From AL-N1 sp039178835 (GTDB lineage: Bacteria > Chloroflexota > Chloroflexia > Chloroflexales > Roseiflexaceae), in the NCBI GenBank assembly GCA_039178835.1, contig JBCDFA010000110.1:1-20547 (forward strand): 20,547 nt of DNA, given 5' to 3'. Position 1 is the stretch's first letter. Every line of letters starts with the position of its first letter. The position numbers were made by a program, and so were the translations under genes. Below, in pieces: positions 14,946-20,547 of the stretch. The notes beneath the pieces were generated by a model that made no database searches, had not been told where the DNA came from, and saw nothing but the letters and a program-made list of their open reading frames with translations.

Positions 14946-16145
14946 ATGCTAACTGGATCTCAACTACTCTTGAGCGGGAAAAGATTCGCCGTGGCGATGT
15001 GGGAGTACTCGTGGCTTGTACAACGTTCAGGGGATCAGGCCGAATACGCTGACTGGGATAAAGTACTCGATGAATTAGTAGATCGCGGATACAATTGTAT
15101 CCGCATTGATGCCTACCCCCACTTAATTGCCTCAGATAACCGCGGAAACATTCAGCATGAATTCGAAATGCAACCTATCAGCAGCAATTTTATGTGGGGA
15201 AACCACCAGGCAGTACGAATAAATCCAAGACAAGGTCTTGTTGAGTTTATGCAAAAAGCCAAAGCACGTGGATTATATTTTGGTCTTTCGAGCTGGTTCA
15301 ATAATGACACTACGAATCGCAAGTTTATGGTCAGAAATGCCCACGACTATGTACGTATATGGAGTGAGACGCTGCAACATCTTCAACAAAATGACCTCTT
15401 AGACAGAATAATATGGGTAGATATATGCAACGAATTCCCCCTAATAATGTGGGCACCTGGTGCGTTTAGTGATATTTTTAATACGACTCCTGTAACAGAT
15501 AAAATTGGTTTGAATGTCCTGAAAGCAGTCCGACGTTGGAAACCATCTGAACGCAGACGTTTCCAAACATATCTTACTGATGCTACACAGAAACTTAAAC
15601 TACTTTTTCCTGACCTTCATTTTACGTTGTCATTTGACCCCTATACGTCCAAAAACACAACTTCTTTTCAAGTTAAACACCTGAAAATGGTTGAACCACA
15701 CATATGGGCAACTGATGATTTATGGTGGGTGCTACGTTCCAGAATGCCCACCCTTTTTATCAAAAAAAAGTACGAGGAAAATATTGTTTCCTATGTGAAC
15801 ACTTGTCGTCGCTTGGCACGATCTTTTCGCAAACGGCATGAACAGACATTAAACCGTCGTATGGACATGTGGGCACATTGGGCACGAAAAAATAACGTAC
15901 ATTTGGTAACATCTGAAGGTTGGGTTAACGTTCTTTACGAAGATATCTCCTCCACGGGCGTTGATGGTGAATGGGACTGGTTTAAGGATTTATCAGAATA
16001 TGCTGTTAACCTTGCGATTCAAAAGGGCTGGCAAGGTATCTGTACAAGCAACTTTGCTCAACCACACTTTGAAGGAATGTGGAAAGACGTTGCTTGGCAT
16101 CGACAACTGACTGAACGAATTAAATCAGCACCCACAATTGTGTGA
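14946..16145 (+). CDS. Clan GH-A, cellulase-like TIM-barrel glycoside hydrolase, probably cytoplasmic
   Basis: This 399-residue protein looks like a (beta/alpha)8 retaining glycosidase of the cellulase-like group. An Asn-Glu pair gives the likely acid/base Glu163 (WVDICNEFPL) at the end of strand 4. Glu324 in VTSEGWVN is the likely nucleophile on strand 7. The 161-residue spacing suits clan GH-A. There is no signal peptide or membrane segment. The start ATG 14946 follows AAAGGTG (14933-14939) by six bases; an in-frame GTG at 14937 overlaps that RBS. The gene is distinctly more A+T-rich than its neighbours (23 G+C in 15421-15480 against 33 in 12841-12900, within rhaEW) and uses more ATA and AGA codons, which suggests later acquisition. 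Its bond specificity is unknown. From context it may act on the sugar or aglycone attached to rhamnose. Confidence 0.75.
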   Translation: MLTGSQLLLSGKRFAVAMWEYSWLVQRSGDQAEYADWDKVLDELVDRGYNCIRIDAYPHLIASDNRGNIQHEFEMQPISSNFMWGNHQAVRINPRQGLVEFMQKAKARGLYFGLSSWFNNDTTNRKFMVRNAHDYVRIWSETLQHLQQNDLLDRIIWVDICNEFPLIMWAPGAFSDIFNTTPVTDKIGLNVLKAVRRWKPSERRRFQTYLTDATQKLKLLFPDLHFTLSFDPYTSKNTTSFQVKHLKMVEPHIWATDDLWWVLRSRMPTLFIKKKYEENIVSYVNTCRRLARSFRKRHEQTLNRRMDMWAHWARKNNVHLVTSEGWVNVLYEDISSTGVDGEWDWFKDLSEYAVNLAIQKGWQGICTSNFAQPHFEGMWKDVAWHRQLTERIKSAPTIV

Positions 16146-16271
16146 GTCAATTTCATTTCTACTATTCCAGATAATCATTTGATTCGTAAGGATAGACCAA
16201 ACCGAGATCCACACAACAAACGATCATTATATCAACATTCTGAGCAAAAATGCGGAAGACAAGAGAATTAT

Positions 16272-18983
16272 ATGACACATACCATTACGGTTACTGCACT
16301 AACCTGCGAATATCTAACCAACCCGCTGGGGATTGATGTGACAACCCCACGGTTGAGCTGGCAACTCACCGCTGATCATCCCAACGTCAGTCAGGTCGCG
16401 TATCATATCCAGGTTTCTGATGAGCATGGCGTCGTGTGGGACTCCGGCAGAGTCGATTCCTGCCAATCGGTGCTGGTGCGCTATGGTGGACCTACCCTTA
16501 TCTCACGGCAACGCTATCGCTGGCGCGTTCGCGTATGGGCCAATGGCGAACACACATCGGAGTGGAGCGACGAGGCATGGTGGGAGATGGGTCTGCTCAA
16601 CAGGGGCGATTGGCAAGCACAATGGATCGACCCGGAAGGCGACATCGCCCCGGAAGCGTTCAAACCAGCTCCCTATCTACGGCGCACCTTTACGCTTGAC
16701 CAGCCTGTACGCTCAGCACGCATCTACGCCACTGCTCATGGGCTGTATGAGCTGCACCTCAACGGACAGCGCGTGGGCGATCAGGTTATGACACCTGGGT
16801 GGACCTCCTATCATCATCGGCTGCAGTATCAAGTCTATGATGTGACCGACCTGCTCAACACGGGTCAGAATGCCATTGGCGCGATTGTCGGTGATGGTTG
16901 GTGGCGCGGGAAAGTCGGATTTGAGTCACTACGAAATACCTATGGCGAACGTTTGGCGTTATTGGTCCAATTACACATCACGTACGAAGATGGTAGCGAG
17001 ACGAGCATCACCACAGATGAGCACTGGAAAACGACCACCGGCCCCATCATCAAATCGGATTTCAAGGATGGCGAAATCTATGATGCGCGACTCGAAATAC
17101 CACACTGGAACACGCCCGATTTTGATGATTGTCAATGGAAGGTGGTTACCGTTGTCAACCACAAATATAACCACCTAATCGCCGAGATTACGCCACCTGT
17201 TCGTAAAAAAGAAGCCTTCCATCCCATCTACATTATCACGACACCTGCTGGCCAAACAGTCCTTGATTTTAGCCAGAACATCTCTGGCTGGGTACGGATG
17301 AGCATCAGTGGCCCGGCAGGAACAACGATAAAACTCACCCATGGCGAAGCATTGGATAAAGATGGAAACTTTCCACCAGGTGTCAAATTGCCCATTCCGG
17401 GGTCAGATCAACTATTGCAAGAAACACACTACACGCTCAAGGGGCAAGGTGTTGAGGTCTTTGAGCCACATTTCACCTCGCAGGGATTTCGATATGTGTG
17501 GCTCGAGGGATATCCTGGTATTCCTAATCCAAACGAGTTTACCGCGATTGCCATATATTCAGACATGCCCCAAACCGGTACCTTCGCCTGTTCAAGCAAA
17601 CAGATCACCCAGCTTCATAACAATGTCGTCTGGAGTATGAAGGGCAATTTTATGGATATTCCAACCGATTGCCCCACACGAGAGCGCGCCGGTTGGACGG
17701 GCGATGCACAGGTTTTTGCACGCACTGGCGCAACGCTGATGCAAACAAGCGGCTTCTTCAACAAATGGCTACAGGACCTCGCTACCGATCAGAAACCCAA
17801 TGGCATTGTCCCTAATTTTATTCCCGATCCCTATCAACCAACTCACAAAGAGGATTTGCTTGTGACAGGAACAGAGGGTTCTGCTGGCTGGGGTGATGCT
17901 GCCGTTATTATCCCATGGGAACTCTACTGGTGCTTTGGTGATACAGACATTCTGGAGCAACAATACTCAAGTATGGTCGCATGGTTTAACTACGTACATA
18001 AGCGTGCTCAACATACCCATTGGGTCCGCAAGATTTCGCCGTCTTACTGGCTCGATACGAGTCAACCAGCACACTGGAAGACCCTCTGGGATACCAACTA
18101 CCACTGGGGCGAATGGCTAGAACCAGATAAATCATTCGCACATATTATCCCAGGCATATTATACCGACTTGTATTCTCGAGTCCCACCGTCGCCTCTGCC
18201 TACTACAAACACATTACAGATGTAATGACCTACACTGCGGCGGTTCTGGGCAAACCTGCTGAGGCTAGATACTATCGCCAACTGAGTGAACAGATTCGTG
18301 AAGCTTATACGGCAATGTTTGTCAAGCCAGATGGCTCAATGGAACCAGATACACAGGCATCCTATGTGCGCTTGCTCCAGTTCAACCTGGTACCTGAGGA
18401 AATGCGCCCACGTGTGGTACAACAACTGTTGCGCTTGATCCACGCTGCCGACCTACATGTCGGTACCGGCTTTCTGTCAACAGGTTTTCTCTGCCGTGTG
18501 TTAGCAGAGGAGGGGCATGCGGATGTAGCATATGCCCTGCTCAATCAGGACACCACCCCATCCTGGCTCTATGCCATCAATCGTGGTGCCACTACTATCT
18601 GGGAGATGTGGGAAGCGATCAAACCAGACGGCTCTATTGAAGGCTCACATAATCACTACTCAAAAGGAACTATTGCCGAGTTTCTCTATCGCATCGTCGC
18701 CGGAATTGAGATCGGTGCACCAGGATACCAACACATTATCTTTCAGCCAAAGCCAGGGGGTGGACTGACCTGGGCTAGGTCCTCACATCAATCGATGTAT
18801 GGAGAGATTGCGGCAGCATGGCAGATCGAAGAGGGCACGTTCAGCTTTGAGGTCGTGGTCCCACCCAACACCACCGCCGAGATTCGCTTGCCGGATAAGT
18901 CAGCACCGATCTCCGTTGGCTCAGGACAACATCGCTTGTCGTGTGCGTGGAAACAACAAGAGGAATTGAGCCGAGTCGTTTAG
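16272..18983 (+). CDS. Alpha-L-rhamnosidase, GH78
   Basis: This 903-residue inverting glycosidase releases terminal alpha-L-rhamnose. Beta-rich N-terminal domains (about 1-340) begin LTCEYLTNPLGIDVTTPRLSW, typical of GH78. They include a carbohydrate-binding-like region near ATAHGLYELHLNGQRVGD. The (alpha/alpha)6 barrel (about 440-800) has the catalytic block Asp466-C-P-T-R-Glu471 and, in GWTGDAQVF, Asp478. Glu778 in TTIWEMWEAI is the other catalytic acidic residue. A C-terminal beta domain follows. These positions match the four acidic active-site residues known from Bacillus GL1 RhaB. No signal peptide is seen, so it probably acts in the cytoplasm. ATG 16272 has AAGAGA five bases upstream. 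An in-frame TTG at 16179 would add 31 charged, low-complexity residues without an RBS and is unlikely. It is the last gene of the operon. Confidence 0.95.
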   Translation: MTHTITVTALTCEYLTNPLGIDVTTPRLSWQLTADHPNVSQVAYHIQVSDEHGVVWDSGRVDSCQSVLVRYGGPTLISRQRYRWRVRVWANGEHTSEWSDEAWWEMGLLNRGDWQAQWIDPEGDIAPEAFKPAPYLRRTFTLDQPVRSARIYATAHGLYELHLNGQRVGDQVMTPGWTSYHHRLQYQVYDVTDLLNTGQNAIGAIVGDGWWRGKVGFESLRNTYGERLALLVQLHITYEDGSETSITTDEHWKTTTGPIIKSDFKDGEIYDARLEIPHWNTPDFDDCQWKVVTVVNHKYNHLIAEITPPVRKKEAFHPIYIITTPAGQTVLDFSQNISGWVRMSISGPAGTTIKLTHGEALDKDGNFPPGVKLPIPGSDQLLQETHYTLKGQGVEVFEPHFTSQGFRYVWLEGYPGIPNPNEFTAIAIYSDMPQTGTFACSSKQITQLHNNVVWSMKGNFMDIPTDCPTRERAGWTGDAQVFARTGATLMQTSGFFNKWLQDLATDQKPNGIVPNFIPDPYQPTHKEDLLVTGTEGSAGWGDAAVIIPWELYWCFGDTDILEQQYSSMVAWFNYVHKRAQHTHWVRKISPSYWLDTSQPAHWKTLWDTNYHWGEWLEPDKSFAHIIPGILYRLVFSSPTVASAYYKHITDVMTYTAAVLGKPAEARYYRQLSEQIREAYTAMFVKPDGSMEPDTQASYVRLLQFNLVPEEMRPRVVQQLLRLIHAADLHVGTGFLSTGFLCRVLAEEGHADVAYALLNQDTTPSWLYAINRGATTIWEMWEAIKPDGSIEGSHNHYSKGTIAEFLYRIVAGIEIGAPGYQHIIFQPKPGGGLTWARSSHQSMYGEIAAAWQIEEGTFSFEVVVPPNTTAEIRLPDKSAPISVGSGQHRLSCAWKQQEELSRVV

Positions 18984-19049
18984 GGTGACAGTTTGCCAAT
19001 CGAATCGCCGTCGGGCTCAAGCCCTCAGCCCCGCAACTCGCAACACCTT

Positions 19050-19076
19050 CCGTCGCCAGGCTCTTCACGGCGACGG
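19050..19076. terminator. G+C-rich stem-loop between convergent rhamnosidase and glycosyltransferase genes
   Basis: CCGTCGCC (19050-19057) and GGCGACGG (19069-19076) form a perfect 8-base-pair stem with an 11-base loop, ending directly at the glycosyltransferase stop codon (19077-19079). The place and stability suit a bidirectional terminator, but neither strand shows a T-run after the stem. Confidence 0.4.
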
Positions 19077-20255
19077 CTACTCATCGCGGCGACGCACAAA
19101 ATGAAAGCCACCGCCACGCTCGACTTCGATCACATGGCCACGCCATGTCATACGCTGGGGCGAGAGCAGCGCGACCAGCAACTGCAACGGGAAGACGGAC
19201 TCCACTAACGGCACAAGCACGATCAATTGTTTGGGAGTGGCTTCGTCGAGATACGCCTCGTTGATATGAGCAAAACTTGCAATGGTATGGCCAAAATAAG
19301 CCGCAGCGTATCCCAACGATGCCCTTGATGGACGTGTGAGCGCCCACAGCACAACGACCAGTGGGAAGAGCGCAGGCAGCATGTGAAAGGCATAAATAAT
19401 GCCCTGCTCACGCCACGACAAATGCCGCAGCAACGACTCACGGGGAAAGATAAACCAGCGTTGCAGCAGTTGTCGATAGTGCGTCGCATCGCTCACAAAC
19501 GTGCGAATGCCATGCCGAATGGGTGTTTGCTTGAGCTTGTAGCCACCTTCGCGCATGTACTTTGCCACCGCAAAATCATCGGCCAGTACATCCTCCAGCC
19601 CGTGGAAATCGCCGAGTTGTGCCAGCAGATCGCGCCGCATCACGTAGAACATCCCATTGATCGTCAAGGGCTCACTAATCTGCAAATAGGGCACATACGT
19701 GAGTAGACTGTTGTTATTGACAAATAGCGCAATCAGGCTCGACCAGATATTGTCAAAAGAGCGATAGTACGGCAACCCAAAGGCCAAGCCAACGTCCTGC
19801 TGATCGAGATAGGGCAGACATTGTTCCAGACCTCCATCGGGCAGTTGTGTGTCGTCATCCAGCACACAAACGACATCACCAGCTACGTGCTTGAGGCCCG
19901 CGATCAGTTTGACCATCTTGGGGTTGCCCTGCGGCGGTGGCGGCGCCTGCACCCGCTTGATCTGTCGCTCGGGATACTCCGCTGCGAGTCGCTGACACAG
20001 CACCTGAGCCACCACATCGTTATCGTCGATCAGCCACACAAACTCGACCGGATAGCGCGTCTGCATCGCAAGATTGCCACGCAGGCTCTGCTCCAGCGTG
20101 GGGTCGCCACTCAGGATCGGCTGCATAATACTGACGAGTTTGGGCTCACGTTGTATGGGTGGTACCTGCTGCCGAAAATAGCGCCACACCTGCCAGTGCT
20201 TCCACAACTTCACGCCCAGCATCACAATGACGAAAATACGCCAGAGATATTTCAC
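19077..20255 (-). CDS. Membrane glycosyltransferase, GT2 family (ceramide glucosyltransferase / HpnI-like)
   Basis: This 392-residue protein has an N-terminal membrane helix (about 4-20), a GT-A catalytic domain and two or three C-terminal hydrophobic helices (about 285-365). Catalytic motifs are DDND (77-80), the metal-binding LDDDT (D133-D135), LADD (D226-D227) and QLLQRW (262-267), which resembles the (Q/R)xxRW motif of processive or lipid-directed GT2/GT21 enzymes. The family transfers sugar from a nucleotide-sugar to a lipid such as ceramide, diacylglycerol or a hopanoid; which one cannot be told. I choose a GTG start at 20255: it overlaps the upstream stop as GTGA and has GGAGGTG five bases before it. 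A longer reading from ATG 20309 would overlap the upstream gene by 58 bases and add a hydrophilic leader. Confidence 0.82.
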   Translation of the reverse strand: MKYLWRIFVIVMLGVKLWKHWQVWRYFRQQVPPIQREPKLVSIMQPILSGDPTLEQSLRGNLAMQTRYPVEFVWLIDDNDVVAQVLCQRLAAEYPERQIKRVQAPPPPQGNPKMVKLIAGLKHVAGDVVCVLDDDTQLPDGGLEQCLPYLDQQDVGLAFGLPYYRSFDNIWSSLIALFVNNNSLLTYVPYLQISEPLTINGMFYVMRRDLLAQLGDFHGLEDVLADDFAVAKYMREGGYKLKQTPIRHGIRTFVSDATHYRQLLQRWFIFPRESLLRHLSWREQGIIYAFHMLPALFPLVVVLWALTRPSRASLGYAAAYFGHTIASFAHINEAYLDEATPKQLIVLVPLVESVFPLQLLVALLSPQRMTWRGHVIEVERGGGFHFVRRRDE

Positions 20256-20547
20256 GATTGCACCTCCATACCGCCCCCACGCCGCACACGGATACGCTGA
20301 CCACGCCACTGTATCTCGTCATCACCTGACAAAGCGCGGAGGATCAATAATGGGCTGAGGAACAGACTTACCGGAACGGCCCAGAGCGCACGCGATGGCG
20401 TCTGTCGGCCAAGATAGCGTCGCTCGTTATAGCGATATTGCCACAACTCACAGAGTGCAACCAACCCAACAAGGAGTCGTCGCTGCGGCATGAATAGGGA
20501 CACCAGCGCCAGGAATGGCGGTATAAACATCCCCATGCTCAACACAC
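20252..20547 (-). CDS. Membrane protein, C-terminal part; probable glycosyltransferase paralogue (5' end outside window)
   Basis: The frame is open from the window edge to the stop at 20252-20254, giving about 98 residues. Three hydrophobic segments are separated by basic loops (PQRRLL, YRYNERRYLGRQTPSR). The tail IQWRGQRIRVRRGGGMEV closely resembles the end of the next protein (MTWRGHVIEVERGGGFHF), and this W-R-G-x3-V-x-R-G3 ending is typical of GT2-like glycosyltransferases with C-terminal membrane helices. It is therefore probably the end of a second, related glycosyltransferase. It overlaps the next gene by four bases (GTGA), which indicates translational coupling. The ATG at 20545 may be internal. 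Confidence 0.65.
   Translation of the reverse strand, partial: VLSMGMFIPPFLALVSLFMPQRRLLVGLVALCELWQYRYNERRYLGRQTPSRALWAVPVSLFLSPLLILRALSGDDEIQWRGQRIRVRRGGGMEVQS
20261..20267 (-). promoter_or_regulatory. Ribosome-binding site GGAGGTG deciding the GTG start of the glycosyltransferase
   Basis: On the minus strand GGAGGTG lies within the end of the upstream gene, five bases before GTG at 20255-20253. Together with the GTGA overlap it supports the short start and coupled translation of the pair. Confidence 0.7.

Noticed and set aside
16179..16271. TTG-started N-terminal extension of the GH78 rhamnosidase (31 residues)
   Set aside because: The extension is charged and unrelated to GH78 N-termini, has no RBS, and ATG 16272 has AAGAGA at good spacing.
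19013..19024. GGGCT-CA-AGCCC inverted repeat as a terminator after the rhamnosidase
   Set aside because: The arms are very short with a two- to four-base loop and no T-run; the 19050-19076 stem is the better candidate.
1..20547. CRISPR arrays, tRNA/rRNA genes, insertion sequences, defence systems
   Set aside because: None was seen: no regularly spaced long repeats, no tRNA-like cloverleaf in the short gaps, and no transposase or nuclease-like protein.

Overview
The window is about 20.5 kb of bacterial DNA dominated by a complete L-rhamnose and rhamnoside utilisation cluster. It probably comes from the phylum Chloroflexota. This assignment rests on gene content and protein style: a RhaI-type isomerase, a fused RhaEW aldolase/dehydrogenase, a DeoR-type regulator, and a substrate-binding lipoprotein with a long Glu/Ala/Pro/Thr linker. 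No rRNA or other marker gene is present to confirm it. Base composition is near 50-55% G+C over most genes, with two clearly more A+T-rich genes (the esterase at 1826-2755 and the glycosidase at 14946-16145).

Left flank (1-2755, plus strand): the 3' end of a carboxymuconolactone decarboxylase/AhpD-like gene, a Rieske non-haem iron oxygenase, and an alpha/beta-hydrolase esterase with an N-terminal membrane anchor. None has an obvious link to rhamnose.

Centre (2823-18983): an unusual regulator on the minus strand joins a DeoR helix-turn-helix, a DeoR sugar-phosphate sensor domain and a complete periplasmic-binding-protein-like domain. It is divergent from a ten-gene plus-strand run: ABC ATPase, two permeases, binding lipoprotein, rhaM, rhaI, rhaB, rhaEW, a clan GH-A (cellulase-like) glycosidase and a GH78 alpha-L-rhamnosidase. 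The divergent intergenic region holds a good sigma-70 type promoter (TTGACA, 17 bases, TATTAT). Just after its expected start site lie four TCAA-containing units at exactly 10-base spacing, and a perfect 12-base inverted copy of the last unit lies 87 bases upstream. This is the best candidate operator for the regulator.

Pathway logic: the transporter imports rhamnose or small rhamnosides. The two glycosidases, which show no signal peptide, would release rhamnose in the cytoplasm. RhaM interconverts anomers, RhaI makes L-rhamnulose, RhaB phosphorylates it, and RhaEW cleaves rhamnulose-1-phosphate to DHAP and L-lactaldehyde and oxidises the latter to L-lactate. A 13-base-pair hairpin between the binding-protein gene and rhaM may adjust relative expression within the operon.

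Right flank (19077-20547, minus strand): two translationally coupled membrane glycosyltransferase genes (GT2, ceramide-glucosyltransferase-like). The first is cut by the window edge. They converge on the rhamnosidase gene. No stretch longer than 300 bases lacks a gene, and I saw no tRNA, rRNA, CRISPR array or transposase.
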